Assembly: GCA_963781955.1 (NCBI GenBank)
Contig: CAWAHU010000002.1
Coordinates: forward strand, 496,001 to 560,000
DNA: 64,000 nucleotides
Reading direction: 5' to 3'
From: Bog-473 sp963781955
Lineage (GTDB): Bacteria > Actinomycetota > Acidimicrobiia > Acidimicrobiales > RAAP-2
Shown: in pieces, positions 7,539-15,751 of the stretch
Layout of the letters: each line of letters starts with the position of its first letter
Numbering within the stretch: position 1 is the stretch's first letter
Program-made: the position numbers and the translations under genes
Notes under the pieces: generated by a model
What the model saw: only the letters and a program-made list of their open reading frames with translations
Told to the model about the DNA's origin: nothing
Database searches by the model: none

Positions 7539-8111
7539 ATGGCCCACGAGCAGGCAGGTGCGGGTGTCCCCGCCTGGGCCGAGCCGGACGTGGGTCCGGC
7601 GCTCGTCGACGCCGACAGCCTGGCCGCGCGCGTGGCGGAGCTGGGCGCACAGATCACCCGCGACTACGCGGACGAGCCGCCACTCCTGGTGGCCGTGCTC
7701 AAGGGCGCCATGCTGTTCATGAGCGACCTGTGCCGGGCCATCGCGTTGCCCGTCGACGTGGACTTCATGGCCGTCTCCTCGTACGGCAGCGCGACGAAGA
7801 CGTCGGGTGTGGTGCGCATCGTCAAGGACCTCGACTCCGAACTCGACGGACGCCACGTGCTGGTGGTGGAGGACATCATCGACAGTGGCCTCACGCTCAA
7901 CTACCTGCGGCGGTACCTCAACGCCCGCCAGCCCAAGAGCGTGGAGGTCTGCGCGCTGCTGGTGAAAGAGGGCGAGCAGCGGGTCGAGCTCGACCTGCGC
8001 TACGTGGGCTTCACCATCCCGGCGGAGTTCGTCGTCGGGTACGGCCTCGACGTCGCCGAGCGCTACCGCAACCTGCGGGGCGTACACCGCTACAAGGGAG
8101 AGGATCAGTGA
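7539..8111 (+). CDS. hpt: Hypoxanthine phosphoribosyltransferase
   Basis: 190 residues. Salvages hypoxanthine/guanine to IMP/GMP with PRPP. The PRPP-binding loop VVEDIIDSGLTL is intact, as are the N-terminal 'LLVAVLKGAMLFMSDL' and the C-terminal 'FVVGYGLDVAERYRNL'. The first 25-30 residues are a non-conserved extension. In frame with the restored TilS C-terminus upstream and coupled to folE by a GTGA overlap downstream. Confidence 0.95.
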   Translation: MAHEQAGAGVPAWAEPDVGPALVDADSLAARVAELGAQITRDYADEPPLLVAVLKGAMLFMSDLCRAIALPVDVDFMAVSSYGSATKTSGVVRIVKDLDSELDGRHVLVVEDIIDSGLTLNYLRRYLNARQPKSVEVCALLVKEGEQRVELDLRYVGFTIPAEFVVGYGLDVAERYRNLRGVHRYKGEDQ

Positions 8112-8677
8112 GCGTCGACGTCGAGCGCGTCCGGTCCGCCGTGGCCGAGATCCTTTCCGCCATAGGGGAGGATCCGTCACGTGACGGGCTGCTCAAGACC
8201 CCCGATCGTGTCGCCAACATGTACGAGGAGCTGTTCTCGGGCTTCCACGACGACCCGGCGCGCCACCTCGAAGTCACCTTCGCGGCGGAGCACGACGAGA
8301 TGGTCATGGTGCGCGACATCCCCTTCGCCTCCCTGTGCGAGCACCACCTCGTGCCTTTCTTGGGGAGGGCGAACGTCGCGTACATCCCGGCCGAGGACGG
8401 CCGCATCACCGGGCTCTCCAAGCTGGCCCGCTTGGTCGACGGTTACGCGCGCCAGCTGCAAGTCCAAGAGCGCATGACGACGCAGATCGCCGACGCCATC
8501 GACAACGTGCTGTCCCCCCGGGGCGTGCTGGTCGTCATAGAGGCCGAGCACCTCTGCATGTCGATGCGGGGCGTGAAGAAGCCCGGCACCGTGACCGTGA
8601 CCTCGTCCGTGCGCGGGCTGTTCCGGTCCGACGTGGCCACGCGCGCCGAGGCCATGCAGTTCATCCGGGGCCGCTGA
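8108..8677 (+). CDS. folE: GTP cyclohydrolase I FolE
   Basis: 189 residues. Converts GTP to 7,8-dihydroneopterin triphosphate, the first step of folate synthesis. The zinc site is visible: Cys and His in SLCEHHLVPF and the second Cys in EAEHLCMSMRG. GTG start overlaps the hpt stop. In many actinobacteria ftsH lies between hpt and folE; here it is absent. First of the folE-folP-folB-folK series. Confidence 0.97.
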   Translation: MSVDVERVRSAVAEILSAIGEDPSRDGLLKTPDRVANMYEELFSGFHDDPARHLEVTFAAEHDEMVMVRDIPFASLCEHHLVPFLGRANVAYIPAEDGRITGLSKLARLVDGYARQLQVQERMTTQIADAIDNVLSPRGVLVVIEAEHLCMSMRGVKKPGTVTVTSSVRGLFRSDVATRAEAMQFIRGR

Positions 8678-8682
8678 CCACG

Positions 8683-9525
8683 GTGCACCCGGGAACCGGG
8701 CGACCGGGGGACGGGCGACCGCTCGTCATGGGCGTGCTCAACGTCACCCCCGACTCGTTCTCCGACGGCGGGCGTTACGCCGCCTTCGATGCCGCCGTGG
8801 CGCACGGGCTCGAGATGCTGGCCCAGGGCGCCGACGTGATCGACGTGGGCGGCGAGTCCTCGCGACCGGGGGCGGAGCCCGTGGAACTCGACGCCGAGCT
8901 GGCCCGGGTGGTGCCGGTGGTCGAGGCCCTGGCCGGCCCGGCGGCCGAGGCGGGCGCGCGGGTCTCGGTCGACACGGTCAAGCCCGAGGTGGCGGCGGCG
9001 GCGGTGGCGGCGGGGGCCGGCCTGGTGAACGACGTCGGCGCCTGCCTGTGGGAGGTGGCGGCGGCCCACGGCGCCGGCTGGGTGGCCATGCACATGCAGG
9101 GCGAGCCCCGCTCGATGCAGGACGATCCTCGCTACGACGACGTGGTGGCCCAGGTCGGCGATTTCGTCCTCGAGCGGGCCCACCTGGCCCTGGCGGCCGG
9201 CGTGGAGGAAGTCTGGGTCGACCCCGGGATCGGGTTCGGCAAGACGGCGGCCCACAACCTGGCGCTGCTGCACGGCCTGCCCCGGCTGGTGGTGGCGGCG
9301 ACCGGGGCCGGGTGCGCCGGGGTACTGGTGGGCACGAGCCGCAAGCGCTTCCTCGGGCTGCTGGCGGCCGGCCCGGGCGCGCCGGCACCGGCGCCGGTGC
9401 CCGATCGGGCCGAGGGGTCGCTGGCCACGGCGGCGGCGGCCATGGTGGCCGGGGCCCGCATGGTGCGCGTCCACGACGTGGCGGCCACGGTGCAGGTGGC
9501 ACGGCTGTATGGTCCTGCCGCATGA
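8683..9525 (+). CDS. folP: Dihydropteroate synthase FolP
   Basis: 280 residues, TIM barrel. Joins p-aminobenzoate to 7,8-dihydropterin pyrophosphate. Signatures: MGVLNVTPDSFSDGG near the N-terminus, IDVGGESSRPG, and the phosphate-binding VGTSRKRF near the C-terminus. GTG 8683 is 5 bases after the folE stop and gives a normal N-terminal length; ATG 8728 would start inside the first motif. An Ala-Pro-rich insert (GPGAPAPAPVP) precedes the last helix. Confidence 0.96.
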   Translation: MHPGTGRPGDGRPLVMGVLNVTPDSFSDGGRYAAFDAAVAHGLEMLAQGADVIDVGGESSRPGAEPVELDAELARVVPVVEALAGPAAEAGARVSVDTVKPEVAAAAVAAGAGLVNDVGACLWEVAAAHGAGWVAMHMQGEPRSMQDDPRYDDVVAQVGDFVLERAHLALAAGVEEVWVDPGIGFGKTAAHNLALLHGLPRLVVAATGAGCAGVLVGTSRKRFLGLLAAGPGAPAPAPVPDRAEGSLATAAAAMVAGARMVRVHDVAATVQVARLYGPAA

Positions 9526-9556
9526 AGGCGTTGCGCAGGGGGGATGGTCCGGTCGC

Positions 9557-10072
9557 ATGAAGGGCAAGTGGGCGGCCGGCATCCCGCCGAGGAACTTCAC
9601 GTGGGTGATCAAGGACCACCTGGCGGCGAGCGAGCGACCGGGCGGCTTCGGGGTCAACCACCGCCGGGTGCGGCGCACCGAGGAGATCATCTGGCTGCGC
9701 GTCCAGGGGTTCGGGCGTGTGATCTCGCTCCTGCCCTCGCCGCACAACCTGGCCGCCTACGACGAGGAGGGGCTGGCGTGGGCCCACTACCCGCTCGAGC
9801 GGACCGGGGACCCGCGCCCGGTGCTGTCCGCCTGCTACCGGGACATCGACACCTCGCTGGCCGCCGGCCTGCGCATCCTGGTGCACCAGGACGAGCTGGG
9901 GGACCGCGTCATGGGCGTGATCGCCGGCTACCTCGTCTGGTCCGAGCGGATCGCCACCCTGCCCCAGTCGGTGGCCCTCGTGGAGCATGTGGTGGGCCAC
10001 GCCATGGGCGAGCCCGGGCGCGAGCTGCTGTCGGGGCTCGACGGGATGCCCACACGCGGGCAGGCCCGGTGA
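9557..10072 (+). CDS. Dual-specificity-phosphatase-like protein lacking the catalytic Cys
   Basis: 171 residues in the folate operon between folP and folB. The order of elements looks like a DSP/protein tyrosine phosphatase: a strand 'VISLLP', a general-acid-like loop, then VHQDELGDR (109-117). That matches the HCx5R loop except that Gln111 replaces the catalytic Cys, while Arg117 remains. Following 'VMGVIAGYLVW' matches the helix after the P-loop. If the fold is right this is a pseudophosphatase or a binding protein. Start chosen at ATG 9557 behind a G-rich tract. Function unknown. Confidence 0.7.
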   Translation: MKGKWAAGIPPRNFTWVIKDHLAASERPGGFGVNHRRVRRTEEIIWLRVQGFGRVISLLPSPHNLAAYDEEGLAWAHYPLERTGDPRPVLSACYRDIDTSLAAGLRILVHQDELGDRVMGVIAGYLVWSERIATLPQSVALVEHVVGHAMGEPGRELLSGLDGMPTRGQAR

Positions 10073-10117
10073 GCGGCGGCGCCGGGTGAGGCCCTGCGTC
10101 GCCGACGGTCAGGCCCG

Positions 10118-10480
10118 GTGAACGACCGCATCGAGATCCGTGGGCTGCGCCTCACCGGCGTCCACGGCGTCCTGCCCGAGGAGCGCACCCGGGCGCAGCC
10201 CTTCGCCGTCGACATCGTGGCCTGGGTCGACATGGAGGCGGCGCAGCACAGCGACGACCTGGCCGACACCGTGGACTACGGCGCCCTGGCCCAGACGGCA
10301 GCCGACGTGGTCGGTGGACGCTCCTACCGGCTGCTCGAGGCACTGGCCGGTCGGCTGGCCGGCGCCCTCCTGATCGTCGACCCGCGGCTCGAGGCCGTGG
10401 AGGTCTCGGTGCACAAGCTGCACCCGCCGCTCCCGCTCGACGTCGGCTCGGCCGGGGTCAGGGTGCGGCGCTCCCGCTGA
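10118..10480 (+). CDS. folB: Dihydroneopterin aldolase FolB
   Basis: 120 residues. Cleaves dihydroneopterin to 6-hydroxymethyl-dihydropterin. The family pattern is clear: 'RIEIRGLRLTGVHGVLPEER', a Glu/Asp-rich 'DDLADTVDYGALAQ', and 'YRLLEALAGRLA' before the Lys-containing strand 'VEVSVHKLHPPLP'. GTG start; the stop overlaps the folK ATG by one base (TGATG). Confidence 0.95.
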   Translation: MNDRIEIRGLRLTGVHGVLPEERTRAQPFAVDIVAWVDMEAAQHSDDLADTVDYGALAQTAADVVGGRSYRLLEALAGRLAGALLIVDPRLEAVEVSVHKLHPPLPLDVGSAGVRVRRSR

Positions 10481-10977
10481 TGCACCCCGGCGGGCGCCGG
10501 GCCTTCATCGGCCTCGGCTCCAACCTGGGCGACCGCCGCGCCCTGCTGGCCGACGCGGTGGCCGGGCTGCGAGCGGGGGGTGACGTGAACGCTGTCTCGC
10601 CGCTCTACGAGACGGAGCCGGTGGGCGGCCCCGAGGACCAGGGGCCATACCTCAACCTCGTGGTCGAGCTGGTCACGGCCGCCTCGCCGCGGCGCCTCCT
10701 CGAGCGTTGCCAGGCCCTCGAGCGGGCGGCGCAGCGGGTACGCACGGTCCGCTGGGGACCGCGCACGCTCGACGCCGACGTGCTGTGGGTCGAGGGATGG
10801 GAGGCCGACGAGCCCGACCTGGTCGTCCCGCACCCGCGCCTGTGGGAGCGGCGCTTCGTACTGGCGCCGTTGGCCGACCTGGCCCCGGACCTGGTCACTC
10901 CGGCCCGTCTGGACGCCTCTGGTGGAACCGTGACCCGTGTGGGTAGGCTGGAGGCACATTCCTCGGATCGTCTGTAG
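10480..10977 (+). CDS. folK: HPPK FolK
   Basis: 165-residue 2-amino-4-hydroxy-6-hydroxymethyldihydropteridine pyrophosphokinase. It pyrophosphorylates hydroxymethyl-dihydropterin using ATP, giving the FolP substrate. Motifs: GLGSNLGDRR at the N-terminus, 'WGPRTLDADVLWVEG' with the metal-binding Asp pair, and 'VVPHPRLWERRFVLAPLADL'. Overlaps folB (TGATG). Last of the folate group; the next gene has its own strong ribosome-binding site. Confidence 0.96.
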   Translation: MHPGGRRAFIGLGSNLGDRRALLADAVAGLRAGGDVNAVSPLYETEPVGGPEDQGPYLNLVVELVTAASPRRLLERCQALERAAQRVRTVRWGPRTLDADVLWVEGWEADEPDLVVPHPRLWERRFVLAPLADLAPDLVTPARLDASGGTVTRVGRLEAHSSDRL

Positions 10978-11020
10978 GCGAACGGCACCCGTGAGGGGCT
11001 GGAACGCCGAAGGAGGTCAG

Positions 11021-11818
11021 ATGTCTTCCATCCGGATCATCGGCCCGGGCCGGGCTGGCACGTCCTTGGCGGCCGCGCTCTCGGCGCAGGGCTGGGAGTT
11101 CGCCGGCTTCCTCCGGCGCGGTGACGACGTCACCGACGCTGCGCAGGGCGTGGACGTGCTCGTGGTTGCCACCCCCGACGACGCCATCGCCGAGGTGGCC
11201 GCAGCCGTGGCGCCGGTACCGGGCACCACGATCGTGCACCTGTCGGGCTCGCTCGGCCTCGACGTCCTGGCACCGCACCCCTGGCGCGCCGCGGTGCACC
11301 CGCTCGTGCCCCTGCCCAACGGCGAGGTCGGCGCGGCTCGGTTGTGCTCGGGCGCGACCTTCGCGGTGGCGGGCGCCGCCGCCGCTCGCCAGATCGTGGC
11401 GAGCCTCGGTGGCCGGGCGGTTGAGGTGGCCGACGGCGACCGGGCGGCCTACCACGCGGCGGCGTGCATCGCCGCCAACCACGTCGTCGCGCTGCTCGGG
11501 CAGGTGGAACGAGTGGCGGCCACGGCCGGTCTCGACTTGGCGTCGTTCCTCCCCCTCACCCGCGCCGCTCTCGACGACGTGGCCACGCTCGGCGCCTGCC
11601 ACGCGCTCACCGGCCCGGCCCGGCGCGGCGACTGGGCCACGCTGAGCCGACACCTCGACGCCCTGCCCGAGACCGAGCGACCCGGCTACCAGGCCGGCGC
11701 GGCCCTGGCCACCCGGCTGGCCGTCGGCGCCGCCGAGCCTGCTGCCGCGTCGGGAGCCGTGCACGCGTCCGACCCCGACCCCGCCCCGGACGCGCCCGTC
11801 GTCCCGGCTGCGGTCTAG
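11021..11818 (+). CDS. Rossmann-fold DUF2520 protein next to panC
   Basis: 265 residues. N-terminal dinucleotide-binding motif IGPGRAGTSLAAAL (GxGxxG-like) followed by a C-terminal all-helical DUF2520 domain with 'AACIAANHVVALLGQVERVAA'. The two-domain layout resembles 6-phosphogluconate-dehydrogenase-type reductases. Its position directly before panC is common in actinobacteria and makes a ketopantoate-reductase-like role conceivable, but this is inference. The start is fixed by a near-perfect AAGGAGGTCAG ribosome-binding site. Confidence 0.88.
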   Translation: MSSIRIIGPGRAGTSLAAALSAQGWEFAGFLRRGDDVTDAAQGVDVLVVATPDDAIAEVAAAVAPVPGTTIVHLSGSLGLDVLAPHPWRAAVHPLVPLPNGEVGAARLCSGATFAVAGAAAARQIVASLGGRAVEVADGDRAAYHAAACIAANHVVALLGQVERVAATAGLDLASFLPLTRAALDDVATLGACHALTGPARRGDWATLSRHLDALPETERPGYQAGAALATRLAVGAAEPAAASGAVHASDPDPAPDAPVVPAAV

Positions 11819-11846
11819 GCGGGCTCCGGAGATGCGGGAGGCGCGG

Positions 11847-12809
11847 ATGGACGTCGTCGAGACGGTGGCCGGCTGCCGCAACCTGCTCGAAGCGGCCCGG
11901 GTCACCGGGTGCACGGTGGGTCTGGTGCCGACCATGGGCGCGTTGCACGACGGCCACCTGTCCCTGCTGACCCGGGCGCGCGCCGAGTGCGACGTGGTGG
12001 CGGTGAGCATCTTCGTGAACCCGCTGCAGTTCGGCGACCCCGACGACATCGAGCACTACCCGCGCACCCTGGCGCGGGACGTCGCGGCCTGCGCGGCCGC
12101 CGGGGCCGACGTGGTCTTCGCCCCGTCCGTCGGCGAGATGTACCCGTCGTGGCCGGTGCAGCCGGCCACGACGGTGTCGGTGCGCGGGCTCACCGACGCC
12201 TGGGAGGGTGCCTCGCGCCCGGGCCACTTCGACGGCGTGGCCACGGTCGTGGGCAAGTTGTTCGCCATCGCCGGGCCGTGCCGGGCCTACTTCGGGCTGA
12301 AGGACTTCCAGCAGCTGGCCGTGGTTCGCCGCATGGCGTCCGACCTGTGCCTGCCGGTCGACGTGGTCGGCTGCCCGACCGTGCGCGAGCCCGACGGCCT
12401 GGCGCTCTCGAGCCGCAACGTGCGGCTGTCGGCGGCCGAGCGCGATGCGGCGGCGGTCCTGTCTCGGGCGCTCGCGGCGGGGCGAGAGGCGCTCGGCGCG
12501 GGCGCGAGCACCGGAGCCGAGGTGAGCGCCGCCATGCGCGCCGTGGTGGAGACCGAGCCCCTGGTTGCGCTCGACTACGCGGTGGCCGTCGATGGGACGT
12601 CGCTCGAGCAGGTGGGCGCGGTCGGTGACCCGGCCGCGGTACGCCTGCTGGTCGCGGCGGCGGTGGGCCCGGTGCGTCTCATCGACAACAGCCCGGCCAC
12701 CGAGGAGAGCTTCGCCGCCGAGGCTCCACCTGCCCCGACCCCGCTCCCCGGCGTGCGCCCGGCGGCGGTCGTTCGGGTCCGTAGCCGCCAACTCGAAAGC
12801 GTCGGCTGA
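11847..12809 (+). CDS. panC: Pantoate-beta-alanine ligase PanC
   Basis: 320 residues. Condenses pantoate and beta-alanine with ATP. Seen: nucleotide motif PTMGALHDGH, 'FVNPLQFG', 'GLKDFQQL' (usually EKDxQQ) and the KMSKS-like 'ALSSRNVRLS'. ATG 11847 preferred over 11832 because GGGAGG sits 6 bases upstream. The Ala/Pro-rich last 35 residues exceed the usual family length. Followed at once by panD, which supplies beta-alanine. Confidence 0.95.
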   Translation: MDVVETVAGCRNLLEAARVTGCTVGLVPTMGALHDGHLSLLTRARAECDVVAVSIFVNPLQFGDPDDIEHYPRTLARDVAACAAAGADVVFAPSVGEMYPSWPVQPATTVSVRGLTDAWEGASRPGHFDGVATVVGKLFAIAGPCRAYFGLKDFQQLAVVRRMASDLCLPVDVVGCPTVREPDGLALSSRNVRLSAAERDAAAVLSRALAAGREALGAGASTGAEVSAAMRAVVETEPLVALDYAVAVDGTSLEQVGAVGDPAAVRLLVAAAVGPVRLIDNSPATEESFAAEAPPAPTPLPGVRPAAVVRVRSRQLESVG

Positions 12810-12812
12810 GCC

Positions 12813-13205
12813 GTGCGCCGCCGCATGATGAAGTCCAAGATCCACCGGGCCACCGTGACCGGGGCCAACCTCGACTACGTGGGCTCGGTGTCCATCGACA
12901 CCGAGCTGATGGCGCTGGCCGACATCCTCCCCTACGAGCAGGTGGCCGTCCTCGACATCGACAACGGCGCCCGCTTCGAGACCTACGCCATCGAGGGCAC
13001 TCGGGGCGAGATCTGCCTCAACGGCGCCGCGGCCCGCCTGGTGGCCCCCGGGGACAAGGTGATCCTGATCACCTACGCCGACTACGAGCGCGCCGAGCTG
13101 GCGTCCTACGTGCCGCGCGTGGTGCACGTCGACGGCCGCAACCGGGTCATCGACGAGACCTCGGCGCGCCTCGACGCCGAACTGACCCTGACCGAACCGG
13201 CGTGA
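12813..13205 (+). CDS. panD: Aspartate 1-decarboxylase proenzyme PanD
   Basis: 130 residues. Pyruvoyl enzyme making beta-alanine from aspartate. The self-cleavage site Gly-Ser is in 'LDYVGSVSID', giving a short beta chain and an alpha chain with a pyruvoyl N-terminus. 'MMKSKIHRATVTGANLDYVGS' fits the family N-terminus. GTG 12813 or the ATG at 12825 may be the start; neither has a clear ribosome-binding site, consistent with coupling to panC. Its stop overlaps nadB (GTGA). Confidence 0.95.
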   Translation: MRRRMMKSKIHRATVTGANLDYVGSVSIDTELMALADILPYEQVAVLDIDNGARFETYAIEGTRGEICLNGAAARLVAPGDKVILITYADYERAELASYVPRVVHVDGRNRVIDETSARLDAELTLTEPA

Positions 13206-14833
13206 GCGCGTCGGCCCCGGGACCCTTCGACGTCCTGGTCCTGGGGAGCGGCGTCGCCGGGCTTTCGGCCGCCGTCCGGCTGGCCGGATCCGTCCCGGCG
13301 GCCGGATCGTCGCTGTCCCTGGGCGTGCTGACCAAGGGCGCCCTCTGGCAGTCGACGACGCGCTGGGCCCAGGGGGGCGTCGCCGCCGTGCTGGGCGGGG
13401 ACGAGGACTCGACCGACCTCCACCTGGCCGACACGCTGGCCGCCGGCGCCGGCCTGTGCGACGTGGAGGCGGTGCGGGTCATGGTCGACGAGGGGCCCGG
13501 GCGGGTCGAGGAGCTGATCGCTCTCGGCGTCGAGTTCGACCGGGAGGCCACGGGCACCCTCGCCCTGGCCCGGGAAGGCGGGCACTCGCGGGCCCGGGTG
13601 GTCCACGCCGGCGGCGCGGCCACCGGGGCGGAGGTCGAGCGGGCCCTGGTCGACGCCACCTACCGCTCGGCCAGCGCGGTGCTCGAGGGCTGGTTCGCCC
13701 TCGACCTCCTCGTCGAGCGCGGGCGGTGCGTGGGTGTGGTGGCCCTGCCGCCGGGCCGGGACGGGGCGCCGGTGGAAGTGCGCGCCGCGCACCTGGTCCT
13801 GGCCACGGGCGGGGCCGGCCAGCTCTTCTCGGTGACCACGAACCCGGCCGAGACCACCGGCGACGGCATCGCCATGGCGTTGCGCGCCGGCGTGCCGACG
13901 GCGGACGTCGAGTTCGTGCAGTTCCACCCCACCGCGCTGCACCACCCGGCCATGCCCCGCCCCCTGTTGTCTGAGGCCCTGCGGGGACACGGGGCGCTCC
14001 TGCGCGACCGAGACGGGGAGCAGTTCGTCGACGAGCTGGCGCCGCGCGACGTGGTGAGCCGGGCCATGGCGGCCCGCATGGCCGAACAGGGCGTCGATCA
14101 CCTGTGGCTGGACGCCACCCGGCTCGATCGGTTCTCGGTGCGCTTCCCCACCATCAACGCCTCGCTGGCCGCCATCGGGGTCGATCCGCAGAACGACTGG
14201 ATCCCCATCGCGCCGGCCGCCCATCACCTCTCGGGGGGTGTCGTGACCGACCTGTGGGGCGCCACCGCGCTGCGCGGGCTGTGGGCCGTCGGCGAGGCGG
14301 CCTGCACCGGCGTGCATGGCGCCAACCGCCTGGCCTCCAACTCGTTGCTCGAGGGCATGGTGTTCGGCGCCCGCCTGGCCGAGCACATCACCGACGGCGT
14401 CGACGGTCCCGAGGCGAGCGGCGCGCTGCGGGCCGTGCTCGGGGTCGAGCCCGTCGACGGCATCGGCTGCACGCCGGTCGAGCGCCGCACCGCCCGCGTG
14501 CAGCGGGGTGCGGGGGGCCCGGGTGCGGTCGACGTGACGAAGCTGCGGGACGTCTTCCAGCGCGCCATGACGCGTGGCGCCGGGGTGGTGCGCAGTGCGG
14601 CATCCCTCGACGAGGCAGCGGCCGCGGTCGACGAGACGGTGGCCGAGCTCGGCGGCACCGCCCCCAGCGTGGCCACCGGCGAGCTGGCCAACCTGCTCGA
14701 GCTGGCCGGCGCGCTCCTCGCTTCGGCGCTCGCCCGCACCGAGACGCGCGGCGCGCACGCCCGATCCGACTACCCCGGGACGGACCCGGCGTGGCGCCGC
14801 CGGCTCGTGCACGGTCACCCGGGGACCCCGTGA
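13202..14833 (+). CDS. nadB: L-aspartate oxidase NadB
   Basis: 543 residues. FAD enzyme oxidising aspartate to iminoaspartate for NAD synthesis. FAD motif GSGVAGLSAAVRLA is at the N-terminus; 'TTRWAQGGVAAVL', 'HSRARVVHAGG' and the C-terminal flavin segment 'HGANRLASNSLLEG' are conserved. GTG start overlaps panD. nadA (quinolinate synthase), the partner enzyme, is not in the window. Confidence 0.96.
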   Translation: MSASAPGPFDVLVLGSGVAGLSAAVRLAGSVPAAGSSLSLGVLTKGALWQSTTRWAQGGVAAVLGGDEDSTDLHLADTLAAGAGLCDVEAVRVMVDEGPGRVEELIALGVEFDREATGTLALAREGGHSRARVVHAGGAATGAEVERALVDATYRSASAVLEGWFALDLLVERGRCVGVVALPPGRDGAPVEVRAAHLVLATGGAGQLFSVTTNPAETTGDGIAMALRAGVPTADVEFVQFHPTALHHPAMPRPLLSEALRGHGALLRDRDGEQFVDELAPRDVVSRAMAARMAEQGVDHLWLDATRLDRFSVRFPTINASLAAIGVDPQNDWIPIAPAAHHLSGGVVTDLWGATALRGLWAVGEAACTGVHGANRLASNSLLEGMVFGARLAEHITDGVDGPEASGALRAVLGVEPVDGIGCTPVERRTARVQRGAGGPGAVDVTKLRDVFQRAMTRGAGVVRSAASLDEAAAAVDETVAELGGTAPSVATGELANLLELAGALLASALARTETRGAHARSDYPGTDPAWRRRLVHGHPGTP

Positions 14834-15747
14834 GCGCGCGGACCGCGGCCGAAGGTGGTGCCGGGGAGGCCTACGCACGGGCAGTGGCCGACGCGGTGAC
14901 CGACGCGGTGGGCCGCGCCCTGGCGGAGGACCTCGGTCCCGAGGGCGATGTCACGTCCGCACTGGTCAACGAGGGCGTGACGGCTCACTTCGCGCTCCGG
15001 GCGCGCCAACCGGGCGTGCTGGCCGGGCGGGCGTGCGCCACCGAGGCGTTCCAGCGTGTGGACCCGGCGGTGCGGCTGGACTGGCACGTCGGCGACGGCG
15101 ACCCGGTGGTGGCCGGTGACACCGTGCTCGAGGTGACCGGTCCTCTGCGCCCCATCCTCACGGCCGAACGCACGGCCCTGAACTTCCTCGGTCGCCTCTC
15201 GGGGGTGGCCACCCTCACCGCGCAGTTCGTGGCGGCCGCCCACGAGAGCAACCCGATCGTCGCCGTGCTCGACACCCGCAAGACCACGCCCGGCCTGCGC
15301 GTGCTCGAGAAGGAGGCCGTGCGTGCGGGCGGGGGCACCAGCCACCGCATGGGCCTCTCCGACGCCGTGCTGGTCAAGGACAACCACCTGGCGGGGATCT
15401 CCATCGCCGACGCCGTCGGCCGGGCCCGCGCGCGGTGGCCGGGACTGCTGGTCGAGATCGAGTGCGACGCCCTGGACCAGGTGGCCGAGGCGGCCAGCGC
15501 CGGGGCCGACGCGGTGTTGCTCGACAACATGGACCCGGGCACCGTGGTCGAGGCGATCGCGGTGGCCCACCTCGAGGCGCCGGGGAGGATCCTCACCGAG
15601 GTGTCCGGCGGGGTGACCCTGGCCACCATCGGCGCGTACGCGGCGGCGGGACCGGACCGGATCTCGGTGGGGGCGCTCACGCACTCGGCCCCGGTGTTCG
15701 ACTTCGGCCTCGACCTGATCTGGACCAAGAGCGAGCGGGGGGGCTGA
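14830..15747 (+). CDS. nadC: Nicotinate-nucleotide pyrophosphorylase NadC
   Basis: 305 residues. Converts quinolinate and PRPP to nicotinate mononucleotide with decarboxylation. Conserved: 'LNFLGRLSGVATLT', 'VLDTRKTTPGLRVLEKEAVRAGGG' (in pieces), 'VLVKDNHL' and 'VLLDNM'. GTG start overlaps the nadB stop. A 30-residue N-terminal extension precedes the usual beginning of the family. Confidence 0.96.
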   Translation: MSARTAAEGGAGEAYARAVADAVTDAVGRALAEDLGPEGDVTSALVNEGVTAHFALRARQPGVLAGRACATEAFQRVDPAVRLDWHVGDGDPVVAGDTVLEVTGPLRPILTAERTALNFLGRLSGVATLTAQFVAAAHESNPIVAVLDTRKTTPGLRVLEKEAVRAGGGTSHRMGLSDAVLVKDNHLAGISIADAVGRARARWPGLLVEIECDALDQVAEAASAGADAVLLDNMDPGTVVEAIAVAHLEAPGRILTEVSGGVTLATIGAYAAAGPDRISVGALTHSAPVFDFGLDLIWTKSERGG

Positions 15748-15751
15748 GCGC

